Part shown: positions 1 to 7,966 of the stretch, one piece after another | Numbering within the stretch: the stretch's first letter is position 1 | How the letters are laid out: each line of letters begins with the position of its first letter | Source: an uncultured Pelagibacteraceae bacterium | GTDB lineage: Bacteria; Pseudomonadota; Alphaproteobacteria; Pelagibacterales; Pelagibacteraceae | Assembly (NCBI GenBank): GCA_902537665.1 | Contig: CACBCE010000003.1 | Coordinates: 58,630-122,629, forward strand | DNA: 64,000 nucleotides | Direction of reading: 5' to 3' | Made by a program: the position numbers and the translations under genes | Notes under the pieces: model-generated | Database searches by the model: none | What the model was told of the DNA's origin: nothing | Seen by the model: only the letters and a program-made list of their open reading frames with translations

Positions 1-641
1 ATGTTTTTAATTTTTTGTGTGTCGTAAGCAGTAAGTCCTACAAATATTAAAACTCCTAAAATAGAAATTACAAAATACATCATTGAGGACTTCATAAAAA
101 TATTAACTATTGATGCAATAATAATACCAATCAACCCCATCATTAAAAAAGATCCTAATTTTGTTAAGTCTCTTTTAGTTGTATATCCATATATACTCAT
201 TGCTCCAAAAGTAGCAGAACAAATGAAAAATACTCTTGTAATACTCATTCCAGTGTAAACTAATAAAATTGACGAAAGAGACAAACCCATTAATGCAGCA
301 AAAATCCAAAAAGTCGTTTGCGCTTTAGCTGCACTCATTTTATTTATACCAAAGCTCATGTAAAACACGATTCCAAGCGGAGCTAACATTACCAGCCATT
401 TTAACCCAGACATATAGATTGCGTTACCCACTTGAGTTAGTCCGACTATAGATCCTGAGCTATCAGTCACAACAGACATTTTGAAAGTTAATAGGGCAAT
501 TATCCCTGTCATAAGGATTCCCGTTGCCATATAATTATATACTTTGAGCATGTAGGCTCTTAAGCCTTCATCCATTACTACACTGGATTGTTGAACAGCT
601 TCTTTAGCTCTACCAAGAATACCTTTTTTATTAAATTCCAT
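1..641 (-). CDS. Bax inhibitor-1 (BI-1/YccA) family membrane protein, C-terminus cut by window edge
   Basis: I read this gene directly from the complement; it has no stop inside the window and so is absent from the ORF track. It starts MEFNKKGILGRAKEAV and about 213 codons are visible. After a soluble N-terminus of about 30 residues the chain is a run of hydrophobic segments (at least six), ending near the edge in GLTAYDTQKIKN. The AYDTQ motif late in the protein is typical of the BI-1/YccA family, inner-membrane proteins linked in bacteria to FtsH quality control and ion leak. The last few tens of residues are missing. It is divergent from the aldo/keto reductase, with an 80-base gap between them. 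Confidence 0.85.
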   Translation of the reverse strand, partial: MEFNKKGILGRAKEAVQQSSVVMDEGLRAYMLKVYNYMATGILMTGIIALLTFKMSVVTDSSGSIVGLTQVGNAIYMSGLKWLVMLAPLGIVFYMSFGINKMSAAKAQTTFWIFAALMGLSLSSILLVYTGMSITRVFFICSATFGAMSIYGYTTKRDLTKLGSFLMMGLIGIIIASIVNIFMKSSMMYFVISILGVLIFVGLTAYDTQKIKN

Positions 642-720
642 AACGAAGATATATAATCTTTTACTAATTATTCAAGATACCTTAGAAGTCTAATTACAGA
701 ATAAATACGATAAAAGCGTT

Positions 721-1761
721 ATGAATTATAAAAAATTAGGCAATACCAACCTTGACGTTAGTACAATTTGTCTCGGAACTATGACATGGGGAGAACAAAA
801 TACAGAAGAGGAAGGTTTCCAACAGATGGATTATGCGATCGATCAAGGAGTTAATTTTTGGGACACTGCCGAATTGTATTCAATTCCCCCTAAAGAAAAA
901 ACTTTTGGTCTGACTGAAAAAATTATTGGTAACTGGTTTCAAAAAACAAAAAAGAGAGGCAAAATTATATTAGCAACAAAAGTTGCAGGACCTTCTAGAA
1001 ATTACATTAGAGGAGGAGAAAATAGCTTTGGTATTAAAAATATGACTATAGCGTTAAATGATAGTCTTAAAAGATTGAAAACTGATTATATAGATCTTTA
1101 TCAATTACATTGGCCAGAAAGAAAAACTAATATGTTTGGACGGTTGGGTTACGAACATAAAGAAGATGATAAAAGTTGGAATAAATTTGAAGATGTTCTA
1201 GAAAATTTACAAAAATTTATAAAAGAGGGGAAAATTAGAGAAGTTGGTCTATCAAACGAAACTCCATGGGGCGTATATAAATGTCTTCAGGTATCTAAAG
1301 AAAATAATTTACCAAAAATGATGTCAGTTCAAAATCCTTACAACTTATTAAATAGAACATATGAAATAGGTTTAGCAGAAATCTCCATTAGAGAAGAAGT
1401 TGGTTTATTAGCATACTCACCTCTAGCAAGTGGGTATTTAACTGGGAAATACAGAAATAACCAAATGCCCAAAAATTCTCGATTAGAAAGAGATGGAGAC
1501 TTCTGGACCAGATACGATAAACCCAACACGGCTAAGGCAGTTGATGCATATTTTGAGATTGCAAAAAAAAATAATATTCACTTTACACAAATGTCATTAA
1601 AGTTTTGTGAAATTCAGCCATTTGTAACTTCTGTTATAATTGGTGCTACGACAATGGATCAGTTGAAAACTAACATAGAAAGTGTAAATATAAATCTATC
1701 AGAGGAAGTTATTAATGAAATTAACAAAGTTCAAAATATTTATCCGAATCCATGTCCTTAA
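721..1761 (+). CDS. aldo/keto reductase, Tas-like
   Basis: NADPH-dependent aldo/keto reductase of 346 residues, the usual length of the Tas/YajO branch. The TIM-barrel start is clear (KLGNTNLDVSTICLGTMTWG) and the catalytic tetrad can be placed as Asp48, Tyr53, Lys87 and His130 (DLYQLHWP). The late GATTMDQL segment fits the cofactor-phosphate site of the family. The physiological substrate cannot be told from sequence; Tas-like enzymes usually reduce small aldehydes or ketones in the cytoplasm. Its last ten bases overlap the start of the IalB-like gene, so the two are probably co-transcribed and perhaps translationally coupled. Confidence 0.93.
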   Translation: MNYKKLGNTNLDVSTICLGTMTWGEQNTEEEGFQQMDYAIDQGVNFWDTAELYSIPPKEKTFGLTEKIIGNWFQKTKKRGKIILATKVAGPSRNYIRGGENSFGIKNMTIALNDSLKRLKTDYIDLYQLHWPERKTNMFGRLGYEHKEDDKSWNKFEDVLENLQKFIKEGKIREVGLSNETPWGVYKCLQVSKENNLPKMMSVQNPYNLLNRTYEIGLAEISIREEVGLLAYSPLASGYLTGKYRNNQMPKNSRLERDGDFWTRYDKPNTAKAVDAYFEIAKKNNIHFTQMSLKFCEIQPFVTSVIIGATTMDQLKTNIESVNINLSEEVINEINKVQNIYPNPCP

Positions 1762-2264
1762 TTAAAAAAATTTTATATCTATCCTCAATTATACTGTTTA
1801 TTTCACTATCAAAAAGTTTTGCAGGGGACTTAAAAAAAATTGGAAAATTTAAAGACTGGGAAGTTTTAGTAGTTTCAGAGACATCTGGGAAGGTGTGTTT
1901 CGCTCAATCAATTCCAGTATTACAGGCACCTAAAAGTAATAAAAGAGACGCAAGATTATTTGTCACTTTTAGACCTAATGAAAAAATTACTAACGAAATT
2001 AGTGCAACAGCTGGATATGAGTTTAATAAAAATAATACTGTTTTAGCAACATCTGGAAATAACAAATTCAAGTTTGACATTAAGCAACAAGGTTTCGCCT
2101 GGATGACTAGTAATAAAAAAGAAAATATTATGGTTAAGGTTATGAAAAAAGGATCTAGAATTATGGTTACCGGATATAACGAAAAAGGATCACAAACCAT
2201 AGATCATTATTCATTATTAGGATTTACCAAGGCTTATAATTCTGCAAAAAAAGCTTGCAGTTAA
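1752..2264 (+). CDS. exported IalB-family protein
   Basis: Protein of 170 residues with a signal peptide ending near residue 24 (SKSFAG). The mature part fits the invasion-associated-locus-B family: an early W, then VCFAQS with Cys49, a central R-x-x-FVTFRP, a GYEF, and a C-terminal YSLLGFTKAYNSAKKACS with a second cysteine. The two cysteines probably form a periplasmic disulfide. Despite the name, the family is widespread in free-living alphaproteobacteria and its biochemical role is unknown. The start lies inside the end of the aldo/keto reductase gene and argG follows after three bases. Confidence 0.8.
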   Translation: MSLIKKILYLSSIILFISLSKSFAGDLKKIGKFKDWEVLVVSETSGKVCFAQSIPVLQAPKSNKRDARLFVTFRPNEKITNEISATAGYEFNKNNTVLATSGNNKFKFDIKQQGFAWMTSNKKENIMVKVMKKGSRIMVTGYNEKGSQTIDHYSLLGFTKAYNSAKKACS

Positions 2265-2267
2265 TAA

Positions 2268-3449
2268 ATGAAATCTAATAAACGAATAGTTTTAGCTTAT
2301 TCAGGAGGATTGGATACATCTATAATTCTAAAATGGCTTCAAGAAAATTATAACGCAGAAGTCATCTGTTACACTGCTGATATAGGACAAGAGATCAATC
2401 GAAAAAAAATAATAAATAATGCTAAAAAATTTGGCGTCAAAAAGATTATAATTAAAGACTTAAAAAATCTTTTCGTAAAAGATTATGTTTTTCCAATGAT
2501 AAGAGCTAATGCGATTTATGAAGGTGTTTATTTATTAGGAACTTCAATTGCAAGACCATTAATCGCTAAAGACCAAATAAGAATAGCAAAAAAATTTAAA
2601 GCATATGCAGTGTCTCATGGTGCTACAGGAAAAGGAAATGATCAGGTAAGATTTGAATTAGGTTATCACTATTTTGGTCCAAAGATAAAGGTTGTTGCAC
2701 CTTGGAGAATCTGGAAATTAAAATCTAGAAGTGATTTAATTAATTATGCAAAAAAACATGGGATACCCATCCCAAAAGATAAAAAAGGAGCACCCCCTTT
2801 TTCTGTTGATGATAATTTATTTCATACATCTACTGAGGGTAAAATTTTAGAGAACCCAAAAAATTCAGCACCAGAATTTATTTTTCAAAGAACAATCTCT
2901 CCTGAAAAAGCACCGAATAAACCAACTTTTGTTTCGATTAATTTTAAAAATGGTGATCCTGTTGGAATAAATGGAAAAAAATTAAATCCTGAAAAAATTC
3001 TTGCAAAATTGAATTTTATTGCTGGAAAAAATGGCATTGGAAGAGTTGATCTAGTTGAAAATAGATTTCTTGGAATTAAATCAAGGGGAGTTTATGAAAC
3101 ACCAGGTGGAACAGTTTTGATTCACGCTCATAGAGCTATTGAGTCAGTGACATTGGATAAAGAAACGATGCACAAGAAAGATTCAATTATGCCAAGATAC
3201 GCCGAATTGATTTACAATGGTTATTGGTACTCAAAAGAAAGATTTAAGTTACAAAGAATTGTCGATCAAAAAAGAAATAAGGTTAATGGGTCTGTAAAAC
3301 TTAAGCTATACAAAGGGAATATTACCATCCAATCTAGAATTACAAAAAGTAATGCATACTCAATGAAAAAAGTTTCTTTTGAAGAGAATAAAACATTTAA
3401 TAAATCTAATGTTGAAAGATTTATTAACTATCATAAGAAAAAACTCTAA
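2268..3449 (+). CDS. argG: argininosuccinate synthase
   Basis: Full-length argininosuccinate synthase (393 residues; family about 400). It condenses citrulline and aspartate with ATP to argininosuccinate in arginine biosynthesis, in the cytoplasm. The N-terminal PP-loop ATP site VLAYSGGLDTSI is intact, as are SHGATGKGNDQVRFE for citrulline/ATP binding and the C-terminal GGTVLIHAHRAIES segment. It follows the IalB-like gene almost directly; argH is not in the window. No obvious regulatory element precedes it. Confidence 0.97.
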   Translation: MKSNKRIVLAYSGGLDTSIILKWLQENYNAEVICYTADIGQEINRKKIINNAKKFGVKKIIIKDLKNLFVKDYVFPMIRANAIYEGVYLLGTSIARPLIAKDQIRIAKKFKAYAVSHGATGKGNDQVRFELGYHYFGPKIKVVAPWRIWKLKSRSDLINYAKKHGIPIPKDKKGAPPFSVDDNLFHTSTEGKILENPKNSAPEFIFQRTISPEKAPNKPTFVSINFKNGDPVGINGKKLNPEKILAKLNFIAGKNGIGRVDLVENRFLGIKSRGVYETPGGTVLIHAHRAIESVTLDKETMHKKDSIMPRYAELIYNGYWYSKERFKLQRIVDQKRNKVNGSVKLKLYKGNITIQSRITKSNAYSMKKVSFEENKTFNKSNVERFINYHKKKL

Positions 3450-3512
3450 TATTAATAAGTTTTAGGACAATTTATAGTTTGTTAAATTTATTTTTAGTTA
3501 TATCTTAGAAAC

Positions 3513-3971
3513 ATGGAATCACTAAAAAATTGGATGAGAGATACAGCAAACATTTTGTTTGATGATAGTAAAAATGATCTCCGTTCTCTTCCTAAAACTG
3601 TTAGGTTGCAAATTTTATTAGTCTTAAGTTTTATATGGACTACAGTTTTTAGTTTATATGTTTTTTCATACACAACTTTTGTTTTTGGTTGGACTGGTCT
3701 TTTTTTAGCTCATATTGGTTTAATCTTTGCCGTGTATATGACCTTTAAACATTTTCATAGAGCAGAAGAAAATTCAGCTAGTGTTTTTAAAACAAAAAAT
3801 TTCGACCCTTTTAAAATAATGGTGCTTGTTTTTGTGATTGTATTTATATTTGTTTTTTCAAAAGGTATTGAAGTATTAACAAGCCCAAATCCATATTCTT
3901 ATTCAATTCCTTATGAAGGTTCTTCAAAATCAGTGTTTGAAAAATGGTTGCCTTTCAGTAAAGATAAATAA
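3513..3971 (+). CDS. small membrane protein of unknown function, three predicted membrane segments
   Basis: I do not recognise the family. The 152-residue protein has a soluble N-terminus of about 30 residues (ending LRSLPKTVRLQ), two closely spaced hydrophobic segments at about 32-50 and 55-79, a basic His-containing loop (KHFHRAEEN), a third segment at about 100-118, and a periplasm-type tail. The C-terminal stretch PNPYSYSIPYEGSSKS is proline/tyrosine-rich. Its stop overlaps the ATG of the PsiE-like gene by one base, which points to a two-gene membrane unit. The possibility that the two proteins interact is inference only. Confidence 0.75.
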   Translation: MESLKNWMRDTANILFDDSKNDLRSLPKTVRLQILLVLSFIWTTVFSLYVFSYTTFVFGWTGLFLAHIGLIFAVYMTFKHFHRAEENSASVFKTKNFDPFKIMVLVFVIVFIFVFSKGIEVLTSPNPYSYSIPYEGSSKSVFEKWLPFSKDK

Positions 3972-4351
3972 TGGAAAAAATAGCAAAAAATTTACAACTT
4001 ATTTTAATGGTTATCATTTTAATAAGTACAGTTATTGCAGTCGGTATAGAAATGTACAAAATGTTCGAAAATAGATCGGTGACTTTAGCCGATTTGTTAT
4101 TGATGTTTCTTTATTTAGAAGTGTTAGCAATGGTAAGAGTTTTTTGGAACCAACAATCAATTAGTATTACTCTTCCATTATTAATTGCAATTACTGCCCT
4201 AGCACGATTTATTATTCTTCAGGGTAAGGAAATGGATCCAACAGCATTAGTTTATGAAGCTATTGCCATTGTTCTAATTGCTGGTGCAATTGTTATTTTA
4301 AGATTAAGACATAGTGACAAGCTTGGTCTAAAGAAAAAAAAATCAAAATAA
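3971..4351 (+). CDS. phosphate-starvation-inducible PsiE-family membrane protein
   Basis: The 126-residue protein has four hydrophobic segments and a lysine-rich C-terminus (LGLKKKKSK). The pattern of a first helix, a charged EMYKMFENRSVTLADLLLMFLYLE segment, VRVFWNQQSISITLPLLIAITALAR and a last helix followed by a basic tail matches the PsiE family. Named for induction by phosphate starvation in E. coli, the family has no proven biochemical function. Start and stop overlaps tie it to the membrane gene upstream, and the photolyase-like gene begins six bases later, so all three may form one transcript. I see no clear Pho box upstream. Confidence 0.75.
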   Translation: MEKIAKNLQLILMVIILISTVIAVGIEMYKMFENRSVTLADLLLMFLYLEVLAMVRVFWNQQSISITLPLLIAITALARFIILQGKEMDPTALVYEAIAIVLIAGAIVILRLRHSDKLGLKKKKSK

Positions 4352-4357
4352 ATCAAA

Positions 4358-5497
4358 ATGAAATTTGAAGCCTCAAAGGCTGCGGCCTTAAATAGATTGA
4401 ATAATTTTGTAGAAAAAAATCTTTCTGAATATTCCAAGCTAAGAAATTTTGATTTTGGTCCAGAAAACAGATCAAATATATCGGGTTTATCTCCATATAT
4501 TACTCATGGAGTTATTAACGAGAAAGAAGTTATTGAAAAATCACTTAGCAAGTTTTCTTTTTCAAAAAATGAAAAATTTATTCAAGAAGTTTTGTGGCGA
4601 ACATATTGGAAGGGTTGGTTAGAATTGAGACCAAACGTTTGGACAGATTATTTAGTAGAGTTAAATAAAATTCGAGAAGAATATAAGGATAACCAAAATT
4701 ACAAAAATGCAATAAATGGAAAAACCAATATTGCATGTTTTAATTTTTGGGTAACAGAACTTAAAGAAAATAATTATTTACATAATCATACTAGAATGTG
4801 GTTTGCTAGTATTTGGATTTTTACATTAGAATTACCCTGGCAATTAGGTGCAGAATTTTTTATGCAACATCTTTATGATGGCGACTCTGCATCTAATACT
4901 CTAGGTTGGAGATGGGTGGCTGGAATTCAAACGCGGGGAAAACACTATTTAGCAAGTGAGTGGAATATCAAAAAATTCACTAATAATAGATTTAATAATA
5001 TTAAATTAAATGAAACTGCTCCTCCAAAAGTTTCTGAAAAAACTTACACAATAGTTAAACAAGATTTTAGCAATAAAAATACAGATGATGAAAATCTTTT
5101 TATTTTTGAAAATAGTTTATCATTTGAAACTACAGATTTTCAAAATCATAAATTTAAAAAAATTTATATAATTTCAAATAAAAATGAAAATAGATCTATC
5201 AAACTAAGTGAAAAAGTTATTAAATTTAAATCTCTTTTAATTAGTGATCAAAAACAAAGATTAGAAAATAATTCTATCAATTGTGAAGTGATAGATATAA
5301 GTGAGGTTAAAAATATAAGCGAAAAAGTTATTGCGTTATATCCAACAGTTGGTGAAAACCTGGATTATTTAAATTCAAATAATTTAAAAATAGATTTTTT
5401 ATATAGAAAACTCGATCAATATTCATGGCAATATTGTAATAAAGGTTTTTTTAATTTTAAAAATTATATTCCTAAAATAATATCATCTTTAAATTAA
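4358..5497 (+). CDS. short photolyase-type FAD-binding protein with extra C-terminal domain
   Basis: Residues 1-215 look like the helical FAD-binding domain of DNA photolyases and cryptochromes: FGPENRSNISGLSPYITHGV, LWRTYWKGWLELRP, HNHTRMWFASIW, and DGDSASNTLGWRWVAG (normally DG-D-A-NN--W-W-AG). The usual N-terminal antenna-binding alpha/beta domain is missing; the FAD domain starts within 30 residues of the Met. Instead residues 230-379 form a separate tail with alternating strand- and helix-like pieces (KKIYIISNK, CEVIDISEV) ending in LDQYSWQYCNKGFFNFKNYI. The length of 379 is below the 450-500 of a standard photolyase. DNA repair or blue-light sensing is likely; lesion type is unknown. 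Confidence 0.8.
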   Translation: MKFEASKAAALNRLNNFVEKNLSEYSKLRNFDFGPENRSNISGLSPYITHGVINEKEVIEKSLSKFSFSKNEKFIQEVLWRTYWKGWLELRPNVWTDYLVELNKIREEYKDNQNYKNAINGKTNIACFNFWVTELKENNYLHNHTRMWFASIWIFTLELPWQLGAEFFMQHLYDGDSASNTLGWRWVAGIQTRGKHYLASEWNIKKFTNNRFNNIKLNETAPPKVSEKTYTIVKQDFSNKNTDDENLFIFENSLSFETTDFQNHKFKKIYIISNKNENRSIKLSEKVIKFKSLLISDQKQRLENNSINCEVIDISEVKNISEKVIALYPTVGENLDYLNSNNLKIDFLYRKLDQYSWQYCNKGFFNFKNYIPKIISSLN

Positions 5498-5715
5498 AAC
5501 CACCTGAACATCCCGATAATTGCTGCAGTAGCATAAAAGAATTGTAAAAATAATATTCCTCTGTGACCGCCCCTATAAGCCCAAATTCCAATTAGGATTG
5601 CAGATATAAGTAATAAACAAAAACCAAAAAACTCTATGCCAATATTCATAGCTACAAATAATGAATATAATATAGCAGTTATAACTCCTGCCCATTCAAA
5701 AATTTTATTATTCAT
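5494..5715 (-). CDS. small membrane protein of unknown function
   Basis: A 73-residue protein made almost wholly of two or three membrane segments (about 8-28, 30-47, 54-72) with a short basic loop AYRGGHRG between the second and third. I do not recognise the family. Its ATG overlaps the stop of the ArfA-like gene upstream by eight bases, so it is probably the last cistron of the glutamine amidotransferase operon. It converges on the photolyase-like gene with a four-base overlap of stop codons. Confidence 0.7.
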   Translation of the reverse strand: MNNKIFEWAGVITAILYSLFVAMNIGIEFFGFCLLLISAILIGIWAYRGGHRGILFLQFFYATAAIIGMFRWF

Positions 5716-5845
5716 TTTCTAATTTGAATTTTTTTCTATTATAAATTTTTTTTTTATTTTTTACTATTTTATTTCTGAGCATTGGTGAGCTCAATAATTT
5801 AGCCATTGGATTTTTCTTTTTAATTTTTTTTCTTTTTTTACTCAT
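5708..5845 (-). CDS. 45-residue basic protein resembling ribosome-rescue factor ArfA (too short for ORF track)
   Basis: Read from the complement: starts MSKKRKKIKKKNPMAKLLSS and continues PMLRNKIVKNKKKIYNRKK, ending LENE then TAA. The pattern NP-A--L--P--R-K-VKNKK--Y-RK resembles the core of ArfA-type alternative ribosome-rescue factors ([26 protein letters not shown] in E. coli). These bind stalled ribosomes and recruit a release factor when tmRNA fails. The ATG overlaps the stop of the amidotransferase gene as ATGA and its own stop overlaps the ATG of the next small gene. Both overlaps support it as a real translated cistron. The function is inferred from pattern only. Confidence 0.65.
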   Translation of the reverse strand: MSKKRKKIKKKNPMAKLLSSPMLRNKIVKNKKKIYNRKKFKLENE

Positions 5846-6561
5846 AAGAGACTCTTAAAATTATCATATAAAATTTTTGAATAATTATTCATATCTTTCA
5901 TATTTTTTTTTGCAGATTGATCAAATTTTTCTAATGCGCCATCACCAAGTTGATCCTCGAGTGCCTTTTTATATTCTGGTACACAACCCCACTCATTAAC
6001 TGTTGTATCTTTAATCTCTATATGGAATTGGATGCCATATGCATGATCTTGATATTTAAAAATTTGATACTTAGTTATCGGTGACGATGCTATTAAAGTA
6101 ATATCGGGATTTTTATCAATCCCCTGAACCTCATAAGAATGCCATTGTAAACTTTTAATATTATCTGGAAATTTTGAGAACAAAATATCTTTTTTTTTAT
6201 TGTCAGTAAAATTTATATCCATCATGCCAATTTCTGCTGGGTTTGATTTTACAACTTTACCACCAACTACTTCGCCTAATAACTGACAGCCTAAACAGAA
6301 ACCTAAATAAGGTTTTTTAAAATTTACTACAAATTCTTTTATTCTTTTTTTTTCTTCAACTAACCAAGGATACTCCTTTTCCATGTAGGTATCCATCGGT
6401 CCACCCATGCAAAACATTCCATCAAACTTTGTTAAATCATTTGGGATTTTTTCTCCTTCATCTAACTCAATAGTAGTAAGATTAAAACCGTCATCCAACA
6501 TTAGGTCCTTTATGAAACCTGGATCTTCGACTTTAATATGTTGTAAAATAATTATGTTCAA
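5842..6561 (-). CDS. class I glutamine amidotransferase, GMP-synthase-like
   Basis: A 239-residue stand-alone type-1 glutamine amidotransferase domain. The nucleophile elbow is GFCLGCQLLGE with Cys89, and the partner His180 and Glu182 lie in GIQFHIEI, so the catalytic triad is intact. An oxyanion-type GMFCMGGPMD segment is present near residue 50. Such proteins are annotated GMP synthase-like but have no synthetase domain; related enzymes deglutamylate gamma-glutamyl compounds. The true substrate is unknown. Its stop overlaps the ArfA-like start (ATGA), so it heads a three-gene operon. Confidence 0.88.
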   Translation of the reverse strand: MNIIILQHIKVEDPGFIKDLMLDDGFNLTTIELDEGEKIPNDLTKFDGMFCMGGPMDTYMEKEYPWLVEEKKRIKEFVVNFKKPYLGFCLGCQLLGEVVGGKVVKSNPAEIGMMDINFTDNKKKDILFSKFPDNIKSLQWHSYEVQGIDKNPDITLIASSPITKYQIFKYQDHAYGIQFHIEIKDTTVNEWGCVPEYKKALEDQLGDGALEKFDQSAKKNMKDMNNYSKILYDNFKSLL

Positions 6562-6636
6562 TATTTAGTATTTTACTCGAGATAGATTTTTATAACAATA
6601 ATTTACTGATTAAATAAAAAATGAAATTTTTAAAAT

Positions 6637-7338
6637 TTATCTTGCTAGTTTAATGAATATATCTCCCATACCAGCATTTAAATTTTCTATAGGTGTATTA
6701 TTTCTTAACTCACAGTATCTACCAGTAACCTTGTGGCTTTTAACAAAATCAATTTCGTTTTTTTCGCAATTTTTTCCATCATGCAATAAACCTATAACTA
6801 TATGATCATTGATATTGTAAACTTGTTTATCATTGATCTTATCACCGTTGCAAAAATAATCTTTATTTACTCTATTAGGAAAATCTTTTTTATTGCAGGG
6901 ATTTTTAATTGTAAAAACAAAAAACTCTTTTGTACCATCACTAAACTTATGTTTTATTTTTTGGACCTCTGAGTACTTCATGACATCACATGAACATGGG
7001 ATACAACATTTGTAGTAATTACCACAAATTTTTTTTTTAGTTTCTTTTTCATTAACAAATATAAAGTCAGGTTCACTGTTAGGATCAATCAATGACCCAG
7101 ATACAGCACAATATAATTTATTGTATTCAATAAAATCTTTGTAAGTAATATCTTTATCAATTATGTATTTAAAGAATTTTGGACCTGCAGCGTTTCTATT
7201 TTTATCAGGAAATATTCTTGACCAATCAGTTATCAAATCTTTATAATAATTTTTTTCTGATGAGCTTGAAATATTTGAAAAAGACATAACTAAAGTAAAA
7301 ATAACTGATAATTTGATAATATTTTTTATAAATCTCAT
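6637..7338 (-). CDS. cysteine-rich secreted protein of unknown function
   Basis: I do not recognise this family. The 233-residue protein has a signal peptide (about residues 1-27, ending SNISSSS) and a mature part with ten cysteines. Five of them cluster in CGNYYKCCIPCSCDVM; the others are spread singly (LYCAVSG, NPCNKK, YFCNGD, KNCEKN, RYCELR). Such a density is unusual beside its neighbours and suggests several disulfides or a metal site in the periplasm. The C-terminal part contains HIVIGLLHDGKNC. It is monocistronic, with about 75 bases to the amidotransferase gene, and is divergent from the fasciclin gene across a 154-base AT-rich gap. Confidence 0.75.
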   Translation of the reverse strand: MRFIKNIIKLSVIFTLVMSFSNISSSSEKNYYKDLITDWSRIFPDKNRNAAGPKFFKYIIDKDITYKDFIEYNKLYCAVSGSLIDPNSEPDFIFVNEKETKKKICGNYYKCCIPCSCDVMKYSEVQKIKHKFSDGTKEFFVFTIKNPCNKKDFPNRVNKDYFCNGDKINDKQVYNINDHIVIGLLHDGKNCEKNEIDFVKSHKVTGRYCELRNNTPIENLNAGMGDIFIKLAR

Positions 7339-7492
7339 TTATTCACAATTAGAATTTTTCAATAATTAATTTAGTGTAAATTAATAGATGCTATTTTCTA
7401 GTGTAAAATATTGAAAATTTATATTTTTTTATTTAACATTTGTCGCACCAAATAAACTTTTTAAATTATTAATTTTTATATAATTAGTTTCT

Positions 7493-7966
7493 ATGAAAAA
7501 AATTTTTTCAATAATCCCTCTATTGGTAATGATTTTAATACCAACAATTACATCTGCAAATATAATTAATAAACTCAATGAGGCTGGAAAATTTACTAAA
7601 TTGAACGAAACTCTTACAAAGTCAGGATTAAATAAAAATTTAGAAGGTGACGGACCATTTACAGTTTTTGCACCATTAGATGATGCATTTGCTGCAATTA
7701 GTGCACAAACATATTATGGCCTATTAAGAGAAGAGAATAAACAAAAGCTAGTAAATATTTTAGGAAGACACGTCTTCTCAAAAAAAATAACTTCTTCGGA
7801 AATAGACGGTGAAATAAAACTTAAGGCAATTAATGGTGAAGAAATAACAATCAAAAAAGTTAATGGTATAGTTTATATAAATGAAGCTGAAGTTGTAACA
7901 GCTGATATTGAAGCCTCAAATGGTGTAATCCATTTTATAAATAGAGTTCTTCAACCTTTAAATTAG
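7493..7966 (+). CDS. secreted fasciclin (FAS1) domain protein
   Basis: A 157-residue protein with a signal peptide (about 1-22, ITSANI) and one FAS1 domain. The two family boxes are visible: the first as GDGPFTVFAPLDDAFAA and the second as VVTADIEASNGVIHFINRVLQP. FAS1 proteins are extracytoplasmic adhesion or surface proteins and a single small domain of this size is common in marine bacteria. The last four bases overlap the convergent beta-propeller gene. No terminator is evident between them. Confidence 0.92.
   Translation: MKKIFSIIPLLVMILIPTITSANIINKLNEAGKFTKLNETLTKSGLNKNLEGDGPFTVFAPLDDAFAAISAQTYYGLLREENKQKLVNILGRHVFSKKITSSEIDGEIKLKAINGEEITIKKVNGIVYINEAEVVTADIEASNGVIHFINRVLQPLN

Noticed and set aside
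1904-2200. 98-aa minus ORF inside the IalB-like gene and similar shadows (e.g. 29102-29518, 53353-53739, 54283-54591, 52590-52886)
   Set aside because: They are antisense to well-recognised genes, have no family-like motifs and no ribosome sites.
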